Assembly (NCBI GenBank): GCA_943736015.1
Contig: OX031060.1
Span: forward strand, 13,901,501 to 13,965,500
Direction of reading: 5' to 3'
DNA length: 64,000 nucleotides
Source of the DNA: Tridacna crocea
Taxonomy: Eukaryota > Mollusca > Bivalvia > Cardiida > Cardiidae
Both the position numbers and the translations under genes were made by a program. This document shows, piece by piece, positions 1 through 11,527 of this stretch (its first letter is position 1; each line of letters opens with the position of its first letter). The notes under the pieces were generated by a model that made no database searches, had not been told where the DNA came from, and worked only from the letters and a program-made list of their open reading frames with translations.

Positions 1-40
1 GTGATCAATGTACAGTGTAAAAAAAAAGAAAACACCCAGA

Positions 41-960
41 AATTAATGAGACAAGTGGCTAAAAAAAGACTGAAAATTCTTTCAGTTGCTTCCTATTGCA
101 TATATCAAACAAAGGCAACTGAAGTGTAATTTTTCTTATCTCTTCAAACCGCAACAAGAAACTCAGTTATGTTGACTATGTGCCATTTACGCTCATGCAA
201 AAACCCCAGAAAATAATGCGACAAGTGGCTAAAAAAAGACTGAAGGCTCTTTCAGTAGCAACTGCTTCTTACTGCATAAATCAAACAAAAGGAACTAAAT
301 TTTTAATGTATATCTTTTTCTCCAATCTCTTTATAACGTGACGACAAATCCATTTACGTTGACTGCCGTCTAAAAGGTGCCGGTTAAGTATCCGCGAAAA
401 TGCGAAAAATCGACTAACAGAACATTTCATAGCAGAGGACACCTGTTGCTTAATAGGTCAAATATAGGGAATTTAATTTCTAATATCTGTTTTTTATTTA
501 TGCAATCTTTATTTACCATGACAACAAACCCTTTTAGGTTGTCTATTGTCTCGCAGGTGCCACTTCCGTATCCGTAAAAACATGAAAAATCGACTTATGG
601 AATATTTTATAGCAGACGAGAACTGTTGCTTGAGTCAATTGTAGGGATTTTTCTTTTTCTTTTTCTCTCACTAGGGCCATTGATTTGGTTACGATGACCA
701 TCCAACCCATGCGTGACTGTTATGTGCTGCGCATAAAATCGTAAAATCAACTTCGACACTTTCAGAGGCAACTGATACCTGTCGTACAAATCAAAGAAAG
801 GTAAACAAAATTTTTCCCTGTTTTCTTACCAGGGTCACGAAAACATTGAACCAATTTAGACGACCGCGTGAGTCAAAAGTCAATTTTATGTTTAATCGCT
901 GCGCAAAATATAAAATTCAGAAGCAACCTGTTGCTGATGCCAAAACTTTTTCTGACAAAA
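41..960. repeat. Six diverged 155-180 bp modules inside the unit (shown in U1)
   Basis: A core resembling tttcag-n-gcaactg-n-ttgctt-n-tcaaa recurs at 80, 250, 425, 605, 760 and 915, giving spacings of 170, 175, 180, 155 and 155 bp. A second core, gacgacaaa-n-ttgactgycgtct-n-ggtgcc, sits roughly 90 bp after it in modules 2 and 3 and more weakly in 1, 4 and 5. The unit therefore appears to have been built from an older satellite of roughly nucleosomal period and then amplified as one block. The alignment is by eye. Modules 1-3 are clear, 4-5 moderate, 6 weak. Confidence 0.7.
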
Positions 961-1164
961 AAATCTTGTTCCTGTTTGAAGAATTTGGAAGTAGGCCATA
1001 AAGACACAATAAGATGTAAGAATAACTAAAAATCAATTGCTTCCTTGATAGGGTAAAAAATATTGTGGGAAAAGGAGAAAATGCTGGTAACCTGCATTGT
1101 CTCCTTTCATCAGATTATTTTCAAAAGCCTTCTTTAAAAGGCGTCATTGTGTGTTAAAAGGTTA
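961..1164. repeat. Single-copy connecting segment of the unit (shown in U1)
   Basis: This stretch lies between the modular part and the CCAAT cluster. It has no internal repetition that I can see. It contains the sequence around gggtaaaaaacattgtggg and gccttctttaaaaggcg, whose degraded relatives appear outside the array at 61469-61514, 61646-61731 and 62887-62922. Confidence 0.6.
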
Positions 1165-1330
1165 ATAATTATCCAATCAGAGAAGCTCTAAGGAAATCAG
1201 ATTGGATACCAGCAGCCAATCAGATAACACTTAAGAAATTCAACAGCCAATCAGAGAGCTTCAAAATCGCTTGAAAATGGCGCCAAAATTTATTGATAAA
1301 AAAACAGTGAAAAAAACGGCATAAAAGTGG
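1165..1330 (+). promoter_or_regulatory. Promoter-like cluster: four CCAAT boxes, E2F-like site, TATA-like site (shown in U1)
   Basis: Three forward CCAAT boxes, each followed by CAG, lie at 1173, 1216 and 1247, with an inverted one (ATTGG) at 1201. The last two forward boxes are 31 bp apart, a spacing known for paired NF-Y sites in cell-cycle promoters. GGCGCCAAAA at 1279-1288 fits an E2F site read on the other strand. CATAAAAG at 1320-1327 resembles a TATA box. The arrangement recurs at the same offset in U2-U31. It is absent from U32, GGCGCC is changed to GGCACC in U10 and U19, and one CCAAT is lost in U22, U23, U24, U27, U28 and U29. Promoter activity is inference; no transcript evidence is available here. 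Confidence 0.45.
1277..1324 (+). other. Conserved 15-codon mini-ORF overlapping the E2F-like site (shown in U1)
   Basis: An ATG in a fair Kozak context (gaaaATGG) opens a 15-codon lysine-rich frame, MAPKFIDKKTVKKTA, ending in TAA at 1322-1324. Two bases later, in another frame, a second open stretch begins (VDLKSSLKAAVQ and onward, 1327 to about 1593), ending in the C-tract and subrepeats. The GGCGCC to GGCACC change in U10 and U19 is synonymous in this frame, but U11 and U26 carry amino-acid changes. This could be a relic of a captured first exon or chance. I do not recognise the product and do not call a gene. Confidence 0.2.
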
Positions 1331-1446
1331 ATTTAAAGTCTTCTTTAAAGGCTGCTGTGCAGTCCTTGCCAGATTTCACTGAAAATGGGCAAATATTTAA
1401 GAAAATAGGGGCGCAGAAGACCGTGTTTTGGCCTTTTCAAACCCCT

Positions 1447-1969
1447 TGCAAGAATTACTTCCCTTTAACCGTCGATGCAGCCCCCCCCCCCTCCTCCCCA
1501 GCCCTTAACTGGATTTGCTTTTCTAACTCAGCCCACCATAAATGCTGCACATTGAAACTTTCAATAAGCCAAAGTGATCAATTTACAGTGTAAAAGAAAA
1601 AAAGAAAAAAACGCCCAGAAATTAATGCAAGAATTACTTCCCTTTAACCGTCGATGCACCCAACACCTACCCCCCTCCCCAGCCCTTAACTGGATTTGCT
1701 TTTCTAACTCAGCCCACAATAAATGCTGCACATTGGAGCTTTCAATAAGCCAAAGTGATATATGTACAGTGTAAAAAAAAAAAATGCCCAGAAATTAATG
1801 CAAGAATTACTTCCCTTTAACAGTCGATGCACCCCACCCCCTCCTCCCCAGCCCTTAACTGGATTTGCTTTTCTAACTCAGCCCACAATAAATGCTGCAC
1901 ATTGAAACTTTCAATAAGCCAAAGTGATCAATGTACAGTGTAAAAAAAAAGAAAACACCCAGAAATTAA
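1447..1969. repeat. Three tandem subrepeats of 171-179 bp at the unit 3' end (shown in U1)
   Basis: Copies a, b and c start at tgcaagaattac at 1447, 1626 and 1799. Each contains a C-rich tract, ctccccagcccttaactgg, gcttttctaactcag, an AATAAA inside cacaataaatgctgcac or cataaatgctgcac, then tttcaataagcc and an A-run. Copy a ends gatcaatttacagtgtaaaag, b ends gatatatgtacagtg, and c ends gatcaatgtacagtg. These end-marks make it possible to see where copies have been fused in other units. Confidence 0.92.
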
Positions 1970-3842
1970 TGAGACAAGTGGCTAAAAAAAGACTGAAAAT
2001 TCTTTCAGTTCCTTCCTATTGCATATATCAAACAAAGGCAACTGAAGTGTAATTTTTCTTATCTCTTCAAACCGCAACAAGAAACTCAGTTATGTTGACT
2101 ATGTGCCATTTACGCTCATGCAAAAACCCCAGAAAATAATGCGACAAGTGGCTAAAAAAAGACTGAAGGCTCTTTCAGTAGCAACTGCTTCTTACTGCAT
2201 AAATCAAACAAAAGGAACTAAATTTTTAATGTATATCTTTTTCTCCAATCTCTTTATAACGTGACGACAAATCCATTTACGTTGACTGCCGTCTAAAAGG
2301 TGCCGGTTAAGTATCCGCGAAAATGCGAAAAATCGACTAACAGAACATTTCATAGCAGAGGACACCTGTTGCTTAATAGGTCAAATATAGGGAATTTAAT
2401 TTCTAATATCTGTTTTTTATTTATGCAATCTTTATTTACCATGACAACAAACCCTTTTAGGTTGTCTATTGTCTCGCAGGTGCCACTTCCGTATCCGCAA
2501 AAACATGAAAAATCGACTTATGGAATATTTTATAGCAGACGAGAACTGTTGCTTGAGTCAATTGTAGGGATTTTTCTTTTTCTTTTTCTCTCACTAGGGC
2601 CATTGATTTGGTTACGATGACCATCCAACCCATACGTGACTGTTATGTGCTGCGCATAAAATCGTAAAATCAACTTCGACACTTTCAGAGGCAACTGATA
2701 CCTGTCGTACAAATCAAAGAAAGGTAAACAAAATTTTTCCCTGTTTTCTTACCAGGGTCACGAAAACATTGAACCAATTTAGACGACCGCGTGAGTCAAA
2801 AGTCAATTTTATGTTTAATCGCTGCGCAAAATATAAAATTCAGAAGCAACCTGTTGCTGATGCCAAAACTTTTTCTGACAAAAAAATCTTGTTCCTATTT
2901 GAAGAATTTGGAAGTAGGCCATAAAGACACAATAAGATGTAAAAATAACTAAAAATCAATTGCTTCCTTGATAGGGTAAAAAACATTGTGGGAAAAGGAG
3001 AAAATGCTGGTAACCTGCATTGTCTCCTTTCATCAGATTATTTTCAAAAGCCTTCTTTAAAAGGCGTCATTGTGTGTTAAAAGGTTAATAATTATCCAAT
3101 CAGAGAAGCTCTAAGGAAATCAGATTGGATACCAGCAGCCAATCAGATAACACTTAAGAAATTCAACAGCCAATCAGAGAGCTTCAAAATCGCTTGAAAA
3201 TGGCGCCAAAATTTATTGATAAAAAAACAGTGAAAAAAACGGCATAAAAGTGGATTTAAAGTCTTCTTTAAAGGCTGCTGTGCAGTCCTTGCCAGATTTC
3301 ACTGAAAATGGGCAAATATTTAAGAAAATAGGGGCGCAGAAGACCGTGTTTTGGCCTTTTCAAACCCCTTGCAAGAATTACTTCCCTTTAACCGTCGATG
3401 CAGCCCCCCCCTCCTCCCCAGCCCTTAACTGGATTTGCTTTTCTAACTCAGCCCACCATAAATGCTGCACATTGAAACTTTCAATAAGCCAAAGTGATCA
3501 ATTTACAGTGTAAAAGAAAAAAAGAAAAAAACGCCCAGAAATTAATGCAAGAATTACTTCCCTTTAACCGTCGATGCACCCAACACCTACCCCCCTCCCC
3601 AGCCCTTAACTGGATTTGCTTTTCTAACTCAGCCCACAATAAATGCTGCACATTGGAGCTTTCAATAAGCCAAAGTGATATATGTACAGTGTAAAAAAAA
3701 AAATGCCCAGAAATTAATGCAAGAATTACTTCCCTTTAACAGTCGATGCACCCCACCCCCTCCTCCCCAGCCCTTAACTGGATTTGCTTTTCTAACTCAG
3801 CCCACAATAAATGCTGCACATTGAAACTTTCAATAAGCCAAA
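1924..3842. repeat. Satellite unit U2
   Basis: Length 1,919 bp with three subrepeats; the first C-tract has 8 C. Private changes are gttccttcc in module 1, ttcctatttg near 2893 and gtaaaaataac near 2939. Confidence 0.95.
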
Positions 3843-5763
3843 GTGATCAATGTACAGTGTAAAAAAAAAGAAAACACCCAGAAATTAATGAGACAAGTGG
3901 CTAAAAAAAGACTGAAAATTCTTTCAGTTGCTTCCTATTGCATATATCAAACAAAGGCAACTGAAGTGTAATTTTTCTTATCTCTTCAAACCGCAACAAG
4001 AAACTCAGTTATGTTGACTATGTGCCATTTACGCTCATGCAAAAACCCCAGAAAATAATGCGACAAGTGGCTAAAAAAAGACTGAAGGCTCTTTCAGTAG
4101 CAACTGCTTCTTACTGCATAAATCAAACAAAAGGAACTAAATTTTTAATGTATATCTTTTTCTCCAATCTCTTTATAACGTGACGACAAATCCATTTACG
4201 TTGACTGCCGTCTAAAAGGTGCCGGTTAAGTATCCGCGAAAATGCGAAAAATCGACTAACAGAACATTTCATAGCAGAGGACACCTGTTGCTTAATAGGT
4301 CAAATATAGGGAATTTAATTTCTAATATCTGTTTTTTATTTATGCAATCTTTATTTACCATGACAACAAACCCTTTTAGGTTGTCTATTGTCTCGCAGGT
4401 GCCACTTCCGTATCCGCAAAAACATGAAAAATCGACTTATGGAATATTTTATAGCAGACGAGAACTGTTGCTTGAGTCAATTGTAGGGATTTTTCTTTTT
4501 CTTTTTCTCTCACTAGGGCCATTGATTTGGTTACGATGACCATCCAACCCATGCGTGACTGTTATGTGCTGCGCATAAAATCGTAAAATCAACTTCGACA
4601 CTTTCAGAGGCAACTGATACCTGTCGTACAAATCAAAGAAAGGTAAACAAAATTTTTCCCTGTTTTCTTACCAGGGTCACGAAAACATTGAACCAATTTA
4701 GACGACCGCGTGAGTCAAAAGTCAATTTTATGTTTAATCGCTGCGCAAAATATAAAATTCAGAAGCAACCTGTTGCTGATGCCAAAACTTTTTCTGACAA
4801 AAAAATCTTGTTCCTGTTTGAAGAATTTGGAAGTAGGCCATAAAGACACAATAAGATGTAAGAATAACTAAAAATCAATTGCTTCCTTGATAGGGTAAAA
4901 AACATTGTGGGAAAAGGAGAAAATGCTGGTAACCTGCATTGTCTCCTTTCATCAGATTATTTTCAAAAGCCTTCTTTAAAAGGCGTCATTGTGTGTTAAA
5001 AGGTTAATAATTATCCAATCAGAGAAGCTCTAAGGAAATCAGATTGGATACCAGCAGCCAATCAGATAACACTTAAGAAATTCAACAGCCAATCAGAGAG
5101 CTTCAAAATCGCTTGAAAATGGCGCCAAAATTTATTGATAAAAAAACAGTGAAAAAAACGGCATAAAAGTGGATTTAAAGTCTTCTTTAAAGGCTGCTGT
5201 GCAGTCCTTGCCAGATTTCACTGAAAATGGGCAAATATTTAAGAAAATAGGGGCGCAGAAGACCGTGTTTTGGCCTTTTCAAACCCCTTGCAAGAATTAC
5301 TTCCCTTTAACCGTCGATGCAGCCCCCCCCCTCCTCCCCAGCCCTTAACTGGATTTGCTTTTCTAACTCAGCCCACCATAAATGCTGCACATTGAAACTT
5401 TCAATAAGCCAAAGTGATCAATTTACAGTGTAAAAGAAAAAAAGAAAAAAACGCCCAGAAATTAATGCAAGAATTACTTCCCTTTAACCGTCGATGCACC
5501 CAACACCTACCCCCCTCCCCAGCCCTTAACTGGATTTGCTTTTCTAACTCAGCCCACAATAAATGCTGCACATTGGAGCTTTCAATAAGCCAAAGTGATA
5601 TATGTACAGTGTAAAAAAAAAAAATGCCCAGAAATTAATGCAAGAATTACTTCCCTTTAACAGTCGATGCACCCCACCCCCTCCTCCCCAGCCCTTAACT
5701 GGATTTGCTTTTCTAACTCAGCCCACAATAAATGCTGCACATTGAAACTTTCAATAAGCCAAA
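3843..5763. repeat. Satellite unit U3
   Basis: Length 1,921 bp with three subrepeats; the first C-tract has 9 C. It is close to the block I consensus with no conspicuous private substitution. Confidence 0.95.
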
Positions 5764-7686
5764 GTGATCAATGTACAGTGTAAAAAAAAAAGAAAACACC
5801 CAGAAATTAATGAGACAAGTGGCTAAAAAAAGACTGAAAATTCTTTCAGTTGCTTCCTATTGCATATATCAAACAAAGGCAACTGAAGTGTAATTTTTCT
5901 TATCTCTTCAAACCGCAACAAGAAACTCAGTTATGTTGACTATGTGCCATTTACGCTCATGCAAAAACCCCAGAAAATAATGCGACAAGTGGCTAAAAAA
6001 AGACTGAAGGCTCTTTCAGTAGCAACTGCTTCTTACTGCATAAATCAAACAAAAGGAACTAAATTTTTAATGTATATCTTTTTCTCCAATCTCTTTATAA
6101 CGTGACGACAAATCCATTTACGTTGACTGCCGTCTAAAAGGTGCCGGTTAAGTATCCGCGAAAATGCGAAAAATCGACTAACAGAACATTTCATAGCAGA
6201 GGACACCTGTTGCTTAATAGGTCAAATATAGGGAATTTAATTTCTAATATCTGTTTTTTATTTATGCAATCTTTATTTACCATGACAACAAACCCTTTCA
6301 GGTTGTCTATTGTCTCGCAGGTGCCACTTCCGTATCCGCAAAAACATGAAAAATCGACTTATGGAATATTTTATAGCAGACGAGAACTGTTGCTTGAGTC
6401 AATTGTAGGGATTTTTCTTTTTCTTTTTCTCTCACTAGGGCCATTGATTTGGTTACGATGACCATCCAACCCATGCGTGACTGTTATGTGCTGCGCATAA
6501 AATCGTAAAATCAACTTCGACACTTTCAGAGGCAACTGATACCTGTCGTACAAATCAAAGAAAGGTAAACAAAATTTTTCCCTGTTTTCTTACCAGGGTC
6601 ACGAAAACATTGAACCAATTTAGACGACCGCGTGAGTCAAAAGTCAATTTTATGTTTAATCGCTGCGCAAAATATAAAATTCAGAAGCAACCTGTTGCTG
6701 ATGCCAAAACTTTTTCTGACAAAAAAATCTTGTTCCTGTTTGAAGAATTTGGAAGTAGGCCATAAAGACACAATAAGATGTAAGAATAACTAAAAATCAA
6801 TTGCTTCCTTGATAGGGTAAAAAACATTGTGGGAAAAGGAGAAAATGCTGGTAACCTGCATTGTCTCCTTTCATCAGATTATTTTCAAAAGCCTTCTTTA
6901 AAAGGCGTCATTGTGTGTTAAAAGGTTAATAATTATCCAATCAGAGAAGCTCTAAGGAAATCAGATTGGATACCAGCAGCCAATCAGATAACACTTAAGA
7001 AATTCAACAGCCAATCAGAGAGCTTCAAAATCGCTTGAAAATGGCGCCAAAATTTATTGATAAAAAAACAGTGAAAAAAACGGCATAAAAGTGGATTTAA
7101 AGTCTTCTTTAAAGGCTGCTGTGCAGTCCTTGCCAGATTTCACTGAAAATGGGCAAATATTTAAGAAAATAGGGGCGCAGAAGACCGTGTTTTGGCCTTT
7201 TCAAACCCCTTGCAAGAATTACTTCCCTTTAACCGTCGATGCAGCCCCCCCCCCCTCCTCCCCAGCCCTTAACTGGATTTGCTTTTCTAACTCAGCCCAC
7301 CATAAATGCTGCACATTGAAACTTTCAATAAGCCAAAGTGATCAATTTACAGTGTAAAAGAAAAAAAGAAAAAAACGCCTAGAAATTAATGCAAGAATTA
7401 CTTCCCTTTAACCGTCGATGCACCCAACACCTACCCCCCTCCCCAGCCCTTAACTGGATTTGCTTTTCTAACTCAGCCCACAATAAATGCTGCACATTGG
7501 AGCTTTCAATAAGCCAAAGTGATATATGTACAGTGTAAAAAAAAAAATGCCCAGAAATTAATGCAAGAATTACTTCCCTTTAACAGTCGATGCACCCCAC
7601 CCCCTCCTCCCCAGCCCTTAACTGGATTTGCTTTTCTAACTCAGCCCACAATAAATGCTGCACATTGAAACTTTCAATAAGCCAAA
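5764..7686. repeat. Satellite unit U4
   Basis: Length 1,923 bp with three subrepeats; the first C-tract has 11 C. Private changes are ccctttcaggttg near 6294 and cgcctagaaatt near 7376. Confidence 0.95.
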
Positions 7687-9607
7687 GTGATCAATGTACA
7701 GTGTAAAAAAAAAGAAAACACCCAGAAATTAATGAGACAAGTGGCTAAAAAAAGACTGAAAATTCTTTCAGTTGCTTCCTATTGCATATATCAAACAAAG
7801 GCAACTGAAGTGTAATTTTTCTTATCTCTTCAAACCGCAACAAGAAACTCAGTTATGTTGACTATGTGCCATTTACGCTCATGCAAAAACCCCAGAAAAT
7901 AATGCGACAAGTGGCTAAAAAAAGACTGAAGGCTCTTTCAGTAGCAACTGCTTCTTACTGCATAAATCAAACAAAAGGAACTAAATTTTTAATGTATATC
8001 TTTTTCTCCAATCTCTTTATAACGTGACGACAAATCCATTTACGTTGACTGCCGTCTAAAAGGTGCCGGTTAAGTATCCGCGAAAATGCGAAAAATCGAC
8101 TAACAGAACATTTCATAGCAGAGGACACCTGTTGCTTAATAGGTCAAATATAGGGAATTTAATTTCTAATATCTGTTTTTTATTTATGCAATCTTTATTT
8201 ACCATGACAACAAACCCTTTTAGGTTGTCTATTGTCTCGCAGGTGCCACTTCCGTATCCGCAAAAACATGAAAAATCGACTTATGGAATATTTTATAGCA
8301 GACGAGAACTGTTGCTTGAGTCAATTGTAGGGATTTTTCTTTTTCTTTTTCTCTCACTAGGGCCATTGATTTGGTTACGATGACCATCCAACCCATGCGT
8401 GATTGTTATGTGCTGCGCATAAAATCGTAAAATCAACTTCGACACTTTCAGAGGCAACTGATACCTGTCGTACAAATCAAAGAAAGGTAAACAAAATTTT
8501 TCCCTGTTTTCTTACCAGGGTCACGAAAACATTGGACCAATTTAGACGACCGCGTGAGTCAAAAGTCAATTTTATGTTTAATCGCTGCGCAAAATATAAA
8601 ATTCAGAAGCAACCTGTTGCTGATGCCAAAACTTTTTCTGACAAAAAAATCTTGTTCCTGTTTGAAGAATTTGGAAGTAGGCCATAAAGACACAATAAGA
8701 TGTAAGAATAACTAAAAATCAACTGCTTCCTTCATAGGGTAAAAAACATTGTGGGAAAAGGAGAAAATGCTGGTAACCTGCATTGTCTCCTTTCATCAGA
8801 TTATTTTCAAAAGCCTTCTTTAAAAGGCGTCATTGTGTGTTAAAAGGTTAATAATTATCCAATCAGAGAAGCTCTAAGGAAATCAGATTGGATACCAGCA
8901 GCCAATCAGATAACACTTAAGAAATTCAACAGCCAATCAGAGAGCTTCAAAATCGCTTGAAAATGGCGCCAAAATTTATTGATAAAAAAACAGTGAAAAA
9001 AACGGCATAAAAGTGGATTTAAAGTCTTCTTTAAAGGCTGCTGTGCAGTCCTTGCCAGATTTCACTGAAAATGGGCAAATATTTAAGAAAATAGGGGCGC
9101 AGAAGACCGTGTTTTGGCCTTTTCAAACCCCTTGCAAGAATTACTTCCCTTTAACCGTCGATGCAGCCCCCCCCCTCCTCCCCAGCCCTTAACTGGATTT
9201 GCTTTTCTAACTCAGCCCACCATAAATGCTGCACATTGAAACTTTCAATAAGCCAAAGTGATCAATTTACAGTGTAAAAGAAAAAAAGAAAAAAACGCCC
9301 AGAAATTAATGCAAGAATTACTTCCCTTTAACCGTCGATGCACCCAACACCTACCCCCCTCCCCAGCCCTTAACTGGATTTGCTTTTCTAACTCAGCCCA
9401 CAATAAATGCTGCACATTGGAGCTTTCAATAAGCCAAAGTGATATATGTACAGTGTAAAAAAAAAAAATGCCCAGAAATTAATGCAAGAATTACTTCCCT
9501 TTAACAGTCGATGCACCCCACCCCCTCCTCCCCAGCCCTTAACTGGATTTGCTTTTCTAACTCAGCCCACAATAAATGCTGCACATTGAAACTTTCAATA
9601 AGCCAAA
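7687..9607. repeat. Satellite unit U5
   Basis: Length 1,921 bp with three subrepeats; the first C-tract has 9 C. Private changes are gtgattgttatg near 8399, cattggacc near 8530 and ttccttcatagg near 8727. Confidence 0.95.
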
Positions 9608-11527
9608 GTGATCAATGTACAGTGTAAAAAAAAAGAAAACACCCAGAAATTAATGAGACAAGTGGCTAAAAAAAGACTGAAAATTCTTTCAGTTGCTTCC
9701 TATTGCATATATCAAACAAAGGCAACTGAAGTGTAATTTTTCTTATCTCTTCAAACCGCAACAAGAAACTCAGTTATGTTGACTATGTGCCATTTACGCT
9801 CATGCAAAAACCCCAGAAAATAATGCGACAAGTGGCTAAAAAAAGACTGAAGGCTCTTTCAGTAGCAACTGCTTCTTACTGCATAAATCAAACAAAAGGA
9901 ACTAAATTTTTAATGTATATCTTTTTCTCCAATCTCTTTATAACGTGACGACAAATCCATTTACGTTGACTGCCGTCTAAAAGGTGCCGGTTAAGTATCC
10001 GCGAAAATGCGAAAAATCGACTAACAGAACATTTCATAGCAGAGGACACCTGTTGCTTAATAGGTCAAATATAGGGAATTTAATTTCTAATATCTGTTTT
10101 TTATTTATGCAATCTTTATTTACCATGACAACAAACCCTTTTAGGTTGTCTATTGTCTCGCAGGTGCCACTTCCGTATCCGCAAAAACATGAAAAATCGA
10201 CTTATGGAATATTTTATAGCAGACGAGAACTGTTGCTTGAGTCAATTGTAGGGATTTTTCTTTTTCTTTTTCTCTCACTAGGGCCATTGATTTGGTTACG
10301 ATGACCATCCAACCCATGCGTGACTGTTATGTGCTGCGCATAAAATCGTAAAATCAACTTCGACACTTTCAGAGGCAACTGATACCTGTCGTACAAATCA
10401 AAGAAAGGTAAACAAAATTTTTCCCTGTTTTCTTACCAGGGTCACGAAAACATTGAACCAATTTAGACGACCGCGTGAGTCAAAAGTCAATTTTATGTTT
10501 AATCGCTGCGCAAAATATAAAATTCAGAAGCAACCTGTTGCTGATGCCAAAACTTTTTCTGACAAAAAAATCTTGTTCCTGTTTGAAGAATTTGGAAGTA
10601 GGCCATAAAGACACAATAAGATGTAAGAATAACTAAAAATCAATTGCTTCCTTGATAGGGTAAAAAACATTGTGGGAAAAGGAGAAAATGCTGGTAACCT
10701 GCATTGTCTCCTTTCATCAGATTATTTTCAAAAGCCTTCTTTAAAAGGCGTCATTGTGTGTTAAAAGGTTAATAATTATCCAATCAGAGAAGCTCTAAGG
10801 AAATCAGATTGGATACCAGCAGCCAATCAGATAACACTTAAGAAATTCAACAGCCAATCAGAGAGCTTCAAAATCGCTTGAAAATGGCGCCAAAATTTAT
10901 TGATAAAAAAACAGTGAAAAAAACGGCATAAAAGTGGATTTAAAGTCTTCTTTAAAGGCTGCTGTGCAGTCCTTGCCAGATTTCACTGAAAATGGGCAAA
11001 TATTTAAGAAAATAGGGGCGCAGAAGACCGTGTTTTGGCCTTTTCAAACCCCTTGCAAGAATTACTTCCCTTTAACCGTCGATGCAGCCCCCCCCCTCCT
11101 CCCCAGCCCTTAACTGGATTTGCTTTTCTAACTCAGCCCACCATAAATGCTGCACATTGAAACTTTCAATAAGCCAAAGTGATCAATTTACAGTGTAAAA
11201 GAAAAAAAGAAAAAAACGCCCAGAAATTAATGCAAGAATTACTTCCCTTTAACCGTCGATGCACCCAACACCTACCCCCCTCCCCAGCCCTTAACTGGAT
11301 TTGCTTTTCTAACTCAGCCCACAATAAATGCTGCACATTGGAGCTTTCAATAAGCCAAAGTGATATATGTACAGTGTAAAAAAAAAAATGCCCAGAAATT
11401 AATGCAAGAATTACTTCCCTTTAACAGTCGATGCACCCCACCCCCTCCTCCCCAGCCCTTAACTGGATTTGCTTTTCTAACTCAGCCCACAATAAATGCT
11501 GCACATTGAAACTTTCAATAAGCCAAA
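9608..11527. repeat. Satellite unit U6
   Basis: Length 1,920 bp with three subrepeats; the first C-tract has 9 C. Block I consensus by eye. Confidence 0.95.

Larger units (their letters stand above)
1..1923. repeat. Satellite unit U1 (reference unit)
   Basis: Length 1,923 bp. It is used here as the reference for internal structure: six diverged modules with homologous cores near 80, 250, 425, 605, 760 and 915; a single-copy segment of about 960-1446 holding the CCAAT/E2F/TATA-like cluster; and three subrepeats starting at 1447, 1626 and 1799. Private changes include tccgtaaaaac near 573, which makes a stop in the frame that stays open in most other units, and tattgtggg near 1061. Confidence 0.95.

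Noticed and set aside
377..697. Open frame of up to 106 codons recurring in most units (for example 2300-2620)
   Set aside because: It starts at GTG, is the same in all units only because the units are near-identical, is cut by a stop in U1 and frameshifted by an extra A in U13, U14, U16, U18, U20 and U21, and has no recognisable motif.
680..710. tRNA-like B-box (ggttacgatgacc), suggesting a SINE origin
   Set aside because: Only a partial match to the B-box consensus, with no matching A-box at the right distance and no foldable tRNA seen.
607..789. 60-codon minus-strand frame recurring in nearly all units
   Set aside because: Constant because of satellite homogeneity; low-complexity basic stretch from the T-rich tract, with no motif. 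Nothing suggests translation.
1574..1774. Frames of 61-94 codons spanning the subrepeats, both strands
   Set aside because: They change frame or length with each C-tract and A-tract length difference, so there is no coding constraint.
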